DNA from: an uncultured Draconibacterium sp.
GTDB taxonomy: Bacteria; Bacteroidota; Bacteroidia; Bacteroidales; Prolixibacteraceae
Length of the DNA: 64,000 bases
Direction of reading: 5' to 3'
NCBI GenBank assembly: GCA_947492175.1
Contig: CANLMQ010000004.1
Coordinates: forward strand, 170,315 to 234,314
Below are positions 47,788-56,365 of the stretch, piece after piece; within the stretch, counting starts at the first letter, position 1, and each line of letters opens with the position of its first letter. The translations under genes were made by a program, and so were the position numbers. Under the pieces are notes generated by a model. It ran no database searches, was not told the DNA's origin, and saw only the letters and a program-made list of their open reading frames with translations.

Positions 47788-48093
47788 TTAACTATATTTT
47801 TCCATTTTTTCTTCAATGTAAACATTCTCGGAGAAATTTACCTGCAATTTCAGGTTGGTAAGCATCTTTTCAGTTCCTGCATTGTTGCACGCTCTGTGAA
47901 TTTCTTCAAGCAACTGCGGTAATTCTTCAAATTTACATTCAACAACAGTCTCAAATGGACACACCTGGAATCTGTAACCTGATTTCTGAATAGTTTCAAT
48001 GGCCTTATCCACCAATTCATATTTAATTTTCCCTTCTGCCTCAGGTAAAACCTGAATAGCCACATTAATTTTATTTGTCTTCCAATTCATCAA
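47788..48093 (-). CDS. MTH1187/UPF0045-family thiamine-binding-like protein
   Basis: This small protein (101 residues) has the MTH1187/YkoF-like ferredoxin fold pattern: INVAIQVLPEAEG, YELVDKAIETIQKSGYRFQVCPFETVVE and AGTEKMLTNLKLQVNF. Relatives bind thiamine or similar ligands. Its start overlaps the end of the next gene upstream by about 23 bp, so the two are translated together. No thiamine riboswitch is seen nearby. Confidence 0.8.
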   Translation of the reverse strand: MMNWKTNKINVAIQVLPEAEGKIKYELVDKAIETIQKSGYRFQVCPFETVVECKFEELPQLLEEIHRACNNAGTEKMLTNLKLQVNFSENVYIEEKMEKYS

Positions 48094-48823
48094 AGTCTTC
48101 GTTATTTTTTTGGTGTATTAATTGTATTATTTCACTTCTCGACAATATTTTCACATTGGTTATAATTAAATCTTCCTGTAAAAATCCTCCGTATTGATTA
48201 CATTCTTCAATCACATTCTGAAATACTTGTTTAATCTCAACTTGCAACGGCAGCATAACCAGAGAAGATGAAAATCCTTCTAAAAAATCCATCGATTCAA
48301 ATTCTCCATCGTGTTTTTTCAATTCAAATATCAGTTCATTTTTAAGAAGCTTTTGTTGTGTTGCACTTAACATTTCACCTGTCGCCTTATTTAGAAAAAC
48401 CACATAATAGCGCAGTTTCTGTCCTTTTCCGCCCAAACCTGTTGAAATAAAAACCTGATGTTCATCCAGTAACGAACTGTGCATTAACATCCTGCTTTCC
48501 TGCAATGCCAAAATAGCCCATTGCTTTAATTCTCCTTCAGCTTCTTGTACATATTTTTCGAGTGTCCGATAGGCTTTCACATCATCGAAAACGGCAATCG
48601 ATATTAAAATTTCCTTCTTACGCTCCTCTCCTACTTCTTTATCAAACAATCTTTCGCGTTCTTCGAAACATTCTTTAGCAATATCTTTCTCTCTTAGTTT
48701 TTTTGTAAACTCAAAGTATTTCATTTGAATCCCCACATCAATTTGTTCTTCAAGAATGCTAAAGTTCTCAGGTAAATCTTCCAACGCTTTTTGAATATTT
48801 TTATAATATTTATCTTCTTCCAT
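48071..48823 (-). CDS. Conserved hypothetical cytoplasmic protein
   Basis: This 250-residue protein has no signal peptide or membrane segment. The N-terminal half is highly charged and helical. A middle stretch (VFDDVKAYRTLEKYVQEAEGELKQWAILALQESRMLMHSSL) looks like a HEAT-type helical repeat. The second half has beta character (GLGGKGQKLRYYVVFL). I do not recognise a function. It overlaps the thiamine-binding-like gene downstream and is divergent from feoB. Confidence 0.75.
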   Translation of the reverse strand: MEEDKYYKNIQKALEDLPENFSILEEQIDVGIQMKYFEFTKKLREKDIAKECFEERERLFDKEVGEERKKEILISIAVFDDVKAYRTLEKYVQEAEGELKQWAILALQESRMLMHSSLLDEHQVFISTGLGGKGQKLRYYVVFLNKATGEMLSATQQKLLKNELIFELKKHDGEFESMDFLEGFSSSLVMLPLQVEIKQVFQNVIEECNQYGGFLQEDLIITNVKILSRSEIIQLIHQKNNEDFDELEDK

Positions 48824-48910
48824 ACACTACCTCTAATCGAACAAAAGTAACTACTTGTTATAAGTATGTAAAGAACAATTTAATTTTATTTTAAATAACA
48901 GGAATTTAAA

Positions 48911-48918
48911 TATCTTTG
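48911..48918 (+). promoter_or_regulatory. Candidate -7 element of the feoB promoter
   Basis: TATCTTTG matches TAnnTTTG and lies about 50 bp before the GTG start of feoB; the -33 region is only a T-rich stretch. A purine-rich ribosome binding site (AGGGAGAGGGGAAAGC) precedes the GTG. Confidence 0.5.
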
Positions 48919-48969
48919 TACGCTTATTTTTATTTAATTTAAATTTAGAGAACAGGGAGAGGGGAAAGC

Positions 48970-51435
48970 GTGAAGTTAAGCGAGGTTAAACATAACGACC
49001 CTTTAGTAATTACAAAGGTTTTGGGTCATGGTTCGTTCCGGAAGAGAATAACAGAAATGGGCTTTATTCGGGGTAACGAAGTAAGAGTTATTAAAACATC
49101 TCCGTTTAACGGACCTTCCGAGTATAAAATTTTAAATTACAATATTACGCTTCGAAAATCGGAAGCCGACATGATTGAGGTAGTTCCGATAAATAAATTC
49201 GACAAATCGACAAATGGAACTTACGAAGGAACCATCGAACGTAATATTGACCTCGTAAATCAATCTGAAAGAACCCGGATAATTAATATTGCACTTGTTG
49301 GAAATCCGAATTGTGGAAAAACCACACTATTCAACTTTATTTCGGGTTCGAAAGAAAAAGTAGGTAATTACAGTGGAGTTACAGTTGATATTCATAAAGC
49401 AACTTTTAAATCGGAAGGATATACATTTAATTTTTACGATTTACCCGGCACTTATAGTTTAACTGCTTATTCGAAAGAAGAAATATTTGTTCGGAAGTTT
49501 ATTTACGAACAAACACCCGATATTGTTATTAATGTCCTGGATTCGACAAACCTCGAGCGAAGCCTCTTTCTTACAACTCAATTAATCGACATGGATTTGC
49601 GCACTATAATTGCATTAAACATGTTTGATGAGCTGGAAAAAAATAAACTAACACTTGATAAAAATGAACTTGCTACATTGCTTGGAATACCAATTATTCC
49701 AACAGTGAGTTCAAAGGGGCAAGGAATTGATTTACTTGTTGATAAAGTTATTGAAGTTTTTGAGGGAAGAGACACCATTTCAAGGCACATTCATATAAAC
49801 TACGGGAAAGAACTTGAGAACTCGTTACAAACAATAAGAGAAAAAATTCGGGAAGATAAACCAATTACTGATAAAATATCATCCCGTTTCCTGGCAATTA
49901 AATTAATTGAAAAAGATAAACAAGTACAGGAACTGCTTTCAAAATACTCCAATTTTGAAGACATCAAACAAACAACTCAAAAAGAAATTAAAAAAATAGA
50001 ATTACTGGAAAACGATGATAGTGAAACAGTAATTACCAATGCCAAATACAGCTTTGTTACAGGAGCTTTAAAAGAGACTTACAAAAACCCTCAAAAAGAG
50101 AAAAAAACACGATCAGAAAAAATTGACAGCTTATTAACCAACCGATATCTGGGTTTCCCGATTTTTACAGCACTGCTGTTCTTTATGTTTTGGACTACCT
50201 TTACAGTTGGTGCTTACCCCATGGACTGGATTGACCTTGGAGTTACAGCATTAGGTGATTTTGTGCATAAAATACTTCCTGATGGAATGTTAAACGACCT
50301 GCTTGTTGATGGTATTATCAATGGAGCCGGAAGTGTGCTGGTTTTTCTTCCTAATATATTAATCCTATTCTTTTTTATTTCGCTTTTGGAAGGTTCGGGG
50401 TATATGGCCCGGGCAGCATTTATTATGGACAATATTATGCACCGATTTGGCCTGCACGGACGTTCGTTTATTCCAATGATTATGGGATTTGGGTGTAACG
50501 TACCCGCCATTTTAGCAACCCGCTCGATGCGTAACCGCGGCGACCGCATTCTAACGATGCTTATAATTCCGTTTATGTCGTGCAGTGCACGTTTGCCGGT
50601 TTATATTCTAATTATTTCAGCCTTTTTCCAGAAAAATCAGGCGCTTATTTTAATTGGATTGTATGCTGCAGGTATTATATTTGCCTTTCTTACTGCGCAA
50701 ATACTTAACAAAACGGTTTTTAAAAACAAAGAAACTCCTTTTGTAATGGAGCTTCCCACCTATCGTTTACCCACACTCAGAAACGTACTTTACCACATGT
50801 GGGACAAGACACAACATTACCTGAAAAAGATAGGAACAATCATTCTGTTGGGAGTTGTGATTGTTTGGGCGCTTGAGTATTTTCCGCGAGAAACGGAGTC
50901 GACCCATAAATTTGAAAACCAAATTGAACTTGTTGACCAAAACACTAAGCTTAATGAAACAGAAAAAGCAAACCAAATTGCAGAACTGGAGCATGCTCTT
51001 GAAGCAGATCGTTTGATCAACTCGTATATTGGCCGATTTGGTGTTACAATTGAGCCTGTTATGCGCCCGCTTGGTTTCGATTGGAAAATGAGCATTGCTC
51101 TGCTTGCCGGATTACCTGCCAAAGAAATTGTGGTCAGTACAATGGGAGTACTCTATCAGTCGTCTGATAATGAAACAACTGTTAATCTTCAGAAAAAAAT
51201 ACAGGACGAAACATACTTAAGCGGAAAGAAAATGGGGCAAAAAGTTTTTACAACTCCATCGGCTCTGGCTTTCCTTATCTTTATTCTGATCTACTTCCCA
51301 TGCATTGGAGTTGTAGCTACCATTAAAAACGAATCGGGTTCGTGGAGATGGGCAGCTTTTGCGGTATTTTACACCACCGGACTTGCCTGGATTGCTGCAT
51401 TTATAGTATATAATATTGGAAATCTAATCGTATAA
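48970..51435 (+). CDS. feoB: FeoA-FeoB fusion ferrous iron transporter
   Basis: This 821-residue protein starts at a GTG supported by a strong ribosome binding site. Residues 1-75 are a FeoA-like SH3 domain (MKLSEVKHNDPLVITKVLGHG). A G-domain follows with G1 GNPNCGKT (111-118), G3 DLPG (157-160) and G4-like ALNMFDEL. Then come the Gate and core membrane domains, including GFGCNVPAILATRSM and PFMSCSARLPVY. It imports Fe2+ across the inner membrane with GTP hydrolysis. FeoA fusion is common in Bacteroidota. A Cys-rich partner gene follows by 3 bp. Confidence 0.95.
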   Translation: MKLSEVKHNDPLVITKVLGHGSFRKRITEMGFIRGNEVRVIKTSPFNGPSEYKILNYNITLRKSEADMIEVVPINKFDKSTNGTYEGTIERNIDLVNQSERTRIINIALVGNPNCGKTTLFNFISGSKEKVGNYSGVTVDIHKATFKSEGYTFNFYDLPGTYSLTAYSKEEIFVRKFIYEQTPDIVINVLDSTNLERSLFLTTQLIDMDLRTIIALNMFDELEKNKLTLDKNELATLLGIPIIPTVSSKGQGIDLLVDKVIEVFEGRDTISRHIHINYGKELENSLQTIREKIREDKPITDKISSRFLAIKLIEKDKQVQELLSKYSNFEDIKQTTQKEIKKIELLENDDSETVITNAKYSFVTGALKETYKNPQKEKKTRSEKIDSLLTNRYLGFPIFTALLFFMFWTTFTVGAYPMDWIDLGVTALGDFVHKILPDGMLNDLLVDGIINGAGSVLVFLPNILILFFFISLLEGSGYMARAAFIMDNIMHRFGLHGRSFIPMIMGFGCNVPAILATRSMRNRGDRILTMLIIPFMSCSARLPVYILIISAFFQKNQALILIGLYAAGIIFAFLTAQILNKTVFKNKETPFVMELPTYRLPTLRNVLYHMWDKTQHYLKKIGTIILLGVVIVWALEYFPRETESTHKFENQIELVDQNTKLNETEKANQIAELEHALEADRLINSYIGRFGVTIEPVMRPLGFDWKMSIALLAGLPAKEIVVSTMGVLYQSSDNETTVNLQKKIQDETYLSGKKMGQKVFTTPSALAFLIFILIYFPCIGVVATIKNESGSWRWAAFAVFYTTGLAWIAAFIVYNIGNLIV

Positions 51436-51438
51436 ACT

Positions 51439-51669
51439 ATGCTGCAGGAAGTAATTACATATATGATTATCGGATCTGCTGTTACTTTAGCGGTTTTGAA
51501 AGTAATTAAACGCTTCAGCACAAAAAAAAGCAAAAAGACAAATTTTCAGAAGGACGGAATAAAACTTGGGCACAACTGCTCCGAGTGTTCAGCAGAATGT
51601 GTACTTCGTGACCTGCCTCAAAAAGCTGCAGAAACACATTCGGAGGTATGTAAAAAAACTACAAATTAA
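51439..51669 (+). CDS. FeoB-associated Cys-rich membrane protein
   Basis: This 76-residue protein has one N-terminal membrane helix (about 6-22, TYMIIGSAVTLAVLKVI). A short cytoplasmic tail carries NCSECSAECVL and a later Cys. Small Cys-rich proteins of this layout commonly follow feoB and are thought to assist FeoB, perhaps by handling iron. It is 3 bp after feoB. Its stop lies one base from the stop of convergent rpe. Confidence 0.85.
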   Translation: MLQEVITYMIIGSAVTLAVLKVIKRFSTKKSKKTNFQKDGIKLGHNCSECSAECVLRDLPQKAAETHSEVCKKTTN

Positions 51670-51670
51670 A

Positions 51671-52321
51671 TCAGAGCAATTTTAATCCGGCAATTGTTTC
51701 TTTTGGATCAATCGAATTAAACACAAAACTCCCCGCTACCAAAACATTGGCCCCAGACTCGTACAACTTTTTACCTGTTTCGTAATTAACACCACCGTCA
51801 ACCTCAATTAAACAAGCGGAGCCTGCAGCATCAATCATTTCCCTGAGCTTTTGAACTTTGTGATACGTACGTTCAATGAATTTCTGCCCACCAAAACCGG
51901 GATTTACAGACATTAGTAATACCATATCTAACTCGCCAATCACATCTTCCAAAACTGAAACCGGAGTGTGCGGATTTAAACTAACACTGGCTTTTGCCCC
52001 CATTGCTTTAATCGACTGAATGGTTCGATGCAGATGTGTACAGGCTTCGTAATGTACTGTCACTATCGAAGCACCTGCTTTTACAAAAGGCTCGATTAAA
52101 TGATCAGGATTTACAATCATTAGATGCACATCGAGCGGTTTTTCTGCAATACGATTTACATGCTCAATTACCGGGATTCCAAATGATATATTGGGAACAA
52201 AAACACCGTCCATAACATCAAAGTGAATGTAATCTGCTTCACTCTCATTAATCATTTGAATATCTTTACCCAGGTTATTAAAATCTGCTGAAAGAATAGA
52301 TGGTGCAACCAGTTGTTTCAT
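51671..52321 (-). CDS. rpe: Ribulose-phosphate 3-epimerase
   Basis: This TIM-barrel enzyme is 216 residues from the ATG at 52321; a start at 52342 adds seven residues, but the family normally begins as MKQLVAPSILSADF. It interconverts ribulose 5-phosphate and xylulose 5-phosphate in the pentose phosphate pathway. Metal and catalytic residues are visible in IHFDVMDGVFVPN, LDVHLMI and MSVNPGFGGQKFI, with LIEVDGGVN near the C-terminus. It faces feoB convergently. Confidence 0.93.
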   Translation of the reverse strand: MKQLVAPSILSADFNNLGKDIQMINESEADYIHFDVMDGVFVPNISFGIPVIEHVNRIAEKPLDVHLMIVNPDHLIEPFVKAGASIVTVHYEACTHLHRTIQSIKAMGAKASVSLNPHTPVSVLEDVIGELDMVLLMSVNPGFGGQKFIERTYHKVQKLREMIDAAGSACLIEVDGGVNYETGKKLYESGANVLVAGSFVFNSIDPKETIAGLKLL

Positions 52322-52551
52322 TTTTAATAAGTGTTTATTCATTAAAGTATTAAATGAAACTCGCCTGATTTAAAACATTTTTCGCAAGTGAAAATAATTT
52401 GTCAAGCTCGTTTCAATACTTATCTTTTTTTTGACCGCAGAAAAATACAAAATACCTGAGTATATAGACATACAACTCCAACATAAATTTATGCACAAAT
52501 TATTTAAAGGTCTGAATAAACGTTATAAGGGGGATTTTACCAACGACAGAA

Positions 52552-53418
52552 TTATTGTCCAAGGTATGCTTTAAGCAACCTGTTTCGATATTGGTTTTTC
52601 AGCTTTTTTATTGCTTTTTCCTTTATCTGGCGAACGCGTTCGCGTGTAAGGCCAAATTCGTCGCCAATTTCTTCCAGAGTATGGGGTTGATACCCTTTTA
52701 AACCAAAATAAAAACGAAGAATCTCGGCTTCACGCTCTCCTAAAGTTGATAATGAACGTTCAATTTCCTGACGTAATGAATTTCCCATCAACTCTCCATC
52801 AGGTTTTTTTGAATCTTCGTTAAGCATTACATCATAAAGATTATTGCCTTCTTCCTCTCTCAGTGGTGCATCCATCGACACATGAACACTTGAGAAATTC
52901 ATCGAATCCTCTACCAATTGCGGTTTTGCTTCCATCAATTCGGCAACCTCATCTACTGTTGGTTCACGTTGAAATTCCTGTTCGAGTTTATTGAATGCCT
53001 TATTTATTTTATTGATAGAACCAATCTTGTTTAACGGCAACCGAACAATCCGGGCTTGCTCGGCCAATGCCTGTAAGATTGATTGGCGAATCCACCAAAC
53101 AGCATAAGATATAAATTTAAATCCTCTGGTTTCATCGAATCGTTCTGCTGCTTTTATTAAACCCAGATTACCTTCATTTATAAGGTCTGGTAAGCTTAGG
53201 CCTTGATTTTGATATTGCTTCGACACCGAAACCACAAATCGTAAATTTGCTTTAATTAGTGTTTCCAGCGCCTGGCGATCTCCTTTTTTAATGCGTTTTG
53301 CCAGTTCAACTTCTTTTTCAGCAGACAACAATTCAACTTTCCCAATTTCATGCAGGTACTTATCCAGCGAGAGGGTGTCGCGGTTTGTTACCTGCTTGGT
53401 AATTTTTAGTTGTCTCAT
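52552..53418 (-). CDS. rpoD: Primary RNA polymerase sigma factor (Bacteroidota RpoD type)
   Basis: This 288-residue sigma-70 has region 1.2 ([16 protein letters not shown]), region 2 ([56 protein letters not shown]), region 3 and region 4 ([28 protein letters not shown]). The long N-terminal region 1.1 of E. coli RpoD is missing, as is usual in Bacteroidota. It is the housekeeping sigma that reads TTG/TAnnTTTG promoters. The 230-bp gap to rpe (52322-52551) has no clear feature. Confidence 0.93.
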   Translation of the reverse strand: MRQLKITKQVTNRDTLSLDKYLHEIGKVELLSAEKEVELAKRIKKGDRQALETLIKANLRFVVSVSKQYQNQGLSLPDLINEGNLGLIKAAERFDETRGFKFISYAVWWIRQSILQALAEQARIVRLPLNKIGSINKINKAFNKLEQEFQREPTVDEVAELMEAKPQLVEDSMNFSSVHVSMDAPLREEEGNNLYDVMLNEDSKKPDGELMGNSLRQEIERSLSTLGEREAEILRFYFGLKGYQPHTLEEIGDEFGLTRERVRQIKEKAIKKLKNQYRNRLLKAYLGQ

Positions 53419-53592
53419 AATTTGCTTTTGTTAACATTATACAGGAATACAGTATCTTCACATTTATATTCCGTTCTTATTATAAAAGTAATCCTTTATT
53501 TCAATTTAAATTTATAAAAAATACTACAACTATTAATACAAAACGTATTTTCAAAGTAAATAGTTCATAAAAATTACTCAACAATTTTACTA

Positions 53593-54897
53593 TTATTTTA
53601 CCAGATACGCTTTAAACTCCTGATAATCTTTCCTTAATTTTCTACTCTTTTTTTCACCTTTCATAAACTCTGCAAGCTTATCGGGCAAACTTACTTTCCC
53701 TTCTCCAATCACTTTTTCAACCGTATCTGTAAATTTTGCAGGGTGAGCCGTTTCCAGAAATACACCAATCTGATTTTCCCCTAAATATTCCGATAGTGAC
53801 TCAAATCCACATGCACCGTGCGGGTCACATAAATATCCGGTTTCGGTATATACTTTATCGATAACTGTTTTTATTTCAGAATCGGAATAACGGTATCCAA
53901 TTATTTTTTCAGAAATTGTTTTATGCGAGTGATTGTACAAATCCAGAATACGGGCAAAATTACTTGGAGCGCCCACATCCATAGCATTAGCAATGGTTTC
54001 AACCGAAGGACGCGTATTATACACACCTGATTTTAAGTATTCAAAAACCACGTCGTTCTCATTATTTGCAGCAATAAATTGTTTTATTGGCAGTCCCATT
54101 TCGCTGGCAATTAAACCTGCAGTCAGGTTCCCAAAATTTCCACTTGGAACCGACACGACTAATTCTTTGCCGTTTAGCACACCATAATCTTTTAATCGCG
54201 CATAAGCATTAAAATAATAGAATGCCTGTGGTAAAAAGCGAGCAACATTTATTGAATTTGCTGAAGTCAAAACCAGTTTCTCATTCAATTCCTTATCGAG
54301 AAAAGCTGTTTTTACGAGGTTCTGACAATCGTCGAAAGTACCATCAATTTCAAGCGCGGTAATATTTTGCCCGAGCGTTGTAAATTGCGATTCCTGAATC
54401 TGACTAACTTTTCCTTTAGGATAAAGCACATGAACATGAATACCGTCAACACCCAAAAAGCCATTGGCAACCGCACTTCCGGTATCGCCGGAGGTAGCTA
54501 CTAAAACATTAACAAGTTTTTCCTGTTTTCCCAGAAAATGCTGTAAAAGCCGTGCCATAAAACGAGCTCCCACATCTTTAAAAGCAAGTGTTGGTCCATG
54601 GAACAACTCAAGAGAATAGATAGAATCGGTAACTTTTACTACCGGGCAGTCGAACTGCAAGGTATCGTAAACAATTTCTTTTAGCTTACTTTCTTCAATA
54701 TCTTCTCCAAAAAACTTCTTTGCAACTTCAAAAGCAATTTGCTGAAAAGATAATTCCTGAATTGTATCAAAAAAGGAAGTTTCAAACTTATCTATTCTCT
54801 CAGGCATAAAAAGCCCGTTATCGGCAGCCAGCCCTTTAACCACAGCTTCTTTCAAAGAAACCTCAGGTGTATTTCTATTTGTACTGTAATACTTCAT
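53593..54897 (-). CDS. thrC: Threonine synthase
   Basis: This 434-residue PLP enzyme converts O-phosphohomoserine to threonine. PLP Lys107 is in HGPTLAFKDVG, and the phosphate-binding loop SGDTGSA follows at about 135. VPSGNFGNLTAG is also typical. It is the last of three collinear genes (thrA, ApgM type, thrC) with gaps of about 120-140 bp. A near-consensus promoter lies immediately upstream, so it may be expressed independently. Confidence 0.94.
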   Translation of the reverse strand: MKYYSTNRNTPEVSLKEAVVKGLAADNGLFMPERIDKFETSFFDTIQELSFQQIAFEVAKKFFGEDIEESKLKEIVYDTLQFDCPVVKVTDSIYSLELFHGPTLAFKDVGARFMARLLQHFLGKQEKLVNVLVATSGDTGSAVANGFLGVDGIHVHVLYPKGKVSQIQESQFTTLGQNITALEIDGTFDDCQNLVKTAFLDKELNEKLVLTSANSINVARFLPQAFYYFNAYARLKDYGVLNGKELVVSVPSGNFGNLTAGLIASEMGLPIKQFIAANNENDVVFEYLKSGVYNTRPSVETIANAMDVGAPSNFARILDLYNHSHKTISEKIIGYRYSDSEIKTVIDKVYTETGYLCDPHGACGFESLSEYLGENQIGVFLETAHPAKFTDTVEKVIGEGKVSLPDKLAEFMKGEKKSRKLRKDYQEFKAYLVK

Positions 54898-54907
54898 TTA
54901 TGAATAA

Positions 54908-54936
54908 CAAATGTAAAAGTTTAGCCCAATGAGCAA
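54908..54936 (-). promoter_or_regulatory. Candidate thrC promoter with very short leader
   Basis: On the minus strand TTG (54934-54936), 18 bp, then TACATTTG (54908-54915) fits the Bacteroidota pattern. The -7 element ends 10 bp before the ATG, so the transcript would be nearly leaderless. Confidence 0.45.
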
Positions 54937-55035
54937 TGCCTTAATCCTTAAATATAATGACTAATATCATAAATTTAACAGATTCAATTATGAATTCAGC
55001 CTGTAAGTATTACAATAAAAAGAAAGAGAAAGATA

Positions 55036-56244
55036 CTATTTATCCAGAAAAAGTTTAATAAACTCGTTTCCTTTTACGACTCCATAAATTCCTTTTTTTG
55101 TATCAAACTCATCATAAACGTCTACTACATCAGGTCTATTTCCAGGCTTGTATATGGTAAACGGAACAGCATCGCGTGTATGCGTTTTTAATGCACATGG
55201 TGTTGGATGATCCGGCAAAATGGCTATACTCACTTTTTCATCCATCTTTGCTGTTTCTTCAAGTATATATTTTACAACGCGTTGATCAAGGTATTCAATG
55301 GTCCTGATTTTCAATTCCACATCGCCTTCGTGACCTGCTTCATCGCTGGCTTCAATGTGAAGGTAAACAAAATCGTTTTCTTTTAGGGCTTCAATTGCTG
55401 CCTGTGCTTTCCCTTCGTAATTGGTATCGTATAAACCGGTTGCTCCTTCCACACGTATCACCTTCATTCCTGCATATACACCAATTCCCTGAATCAGGTC
55501 AACAGCCGATATTACCGCAGATTTCCCGATCCCATACATTTCCTGTAAGGTTGGCATAGCCGGTTTATATCCGGGCGACCAGGGCCAAATACTGTTTGCC
55601 GGATCTTTACCCTCTGCTTTTCGTTTTAAGTTTACAGGATGATTTTCTAGCAATTCCTGCGACTTTATAATCAAATCAGTAATCAGGTCAGCTGTTTTCT
55701 GCGCCTGTTCTGTTTTAGCTTTTGGAAGAAGCGGCTGATATGGTTGCCCCGGAACATCGTGGGGAGGAACACATGCAAAATCTTTAACTCCACCTTTTAC
55801 CACAAGTAAATTACGATAAGAAACTCCGGGGTAAAACGTTACGAAATTGCTGCCAAGTTTTTCCTGTAAAAACTGCATTAGTTCTGCAGCCTCACTATTT
55901 GAGATATGACCGGCCGAATGATTTTTAATTTTTTCGCCTTCGACACATACTAAATTGCAACGAAGTCCCAGATCGCCAGGCTTGATTTCCACGCCGATAC
56001 TGGCAGCTTCAATAACTCCCCTGCCCTCAAAAACCTTTTCCACATCGTAACCAAGAACTGCCATATTTGCGATCTCACTTCCGGGGTGCATGCTTTCAGG
56101 AACCGTTATAAACTGTCCTGACTGACCATTCTTTGCCAACCAATCGATATGCGGTTTATTGGCCATTTGCAGTGGCGTTTTATTGCCGTAGTCCTTTAAC
56201 GGCTCATCCGACATACCATCTCCAAGAATTATTATGTGTTTCAT
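55036..56244 (-). CDS. apgM: ApgM-type phosphoglycerate mutase homologue, probable homoserine kinase
   Basis: This 402-residue alkaline-phosphatase-superfamily protein has metal-site motifs ILGDGMSD at the N-terminus, MHPGSEIANMAVLGYD with the Ser56 nucleophile position, and HIEASDEAGHEGD and LPDHPTPC toward the end. By sequence it belongs to the archaeal-type cofactor-independent phosphoglycerate mutases. Its place between thrA and thrC, with no ordinary thrB in view, fits the known proposal that such proteins supply the homoserine kinase step in Bacteroidota. The phosphate donor and activity cannot be told from sequence. Confidence 0.85.
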   Translation of the reverse strand: MKHIIILGDGMSDEPLKDYGNKTPLQMANKPHIDWLAKNGQSGQFITVPESMHPGSEIANMAVLGYDVEKVFEGRGVIEAASIGVEIKPGDLGLRCNLVCVEGEKIKNHSAGHISNSEAAELMQFLQEKLGSNFVTFYPGVSYRNLLVVKGGVKDFACVPPHDVPGQPYQPLLPKAKTEQAQKTADLITDLIIKSQELLENHPVNLKRKAEGKDPANSIWPWSPGYKPAMPTLQEMYGIGKSAVISAVDLIQGIGVYAGMKVIRVEGATGLYDTNYEGKAQAAIEALKENDFVYLHIEASDEAGHEGDVELKIRTIEYLDQRVVKYILEETAKMDEKVSIAILPDHPTPCALKTHTRDAVPFTIYKPGNRPDVVDVYDEFDTKKGIYGVVKGNEFIKLFLDK

Positions 56245-56365
56245 TTCTTCTAATTTAGCTGGTAAACAAAAGCCAGAAATTGAAACTTCAATTTCAATCC
56301 TGCCCTCTTTTATAATTTAATTTACAGCTCAAAGCACAATGCAATGGCTTTGAATTCGACAAAGG

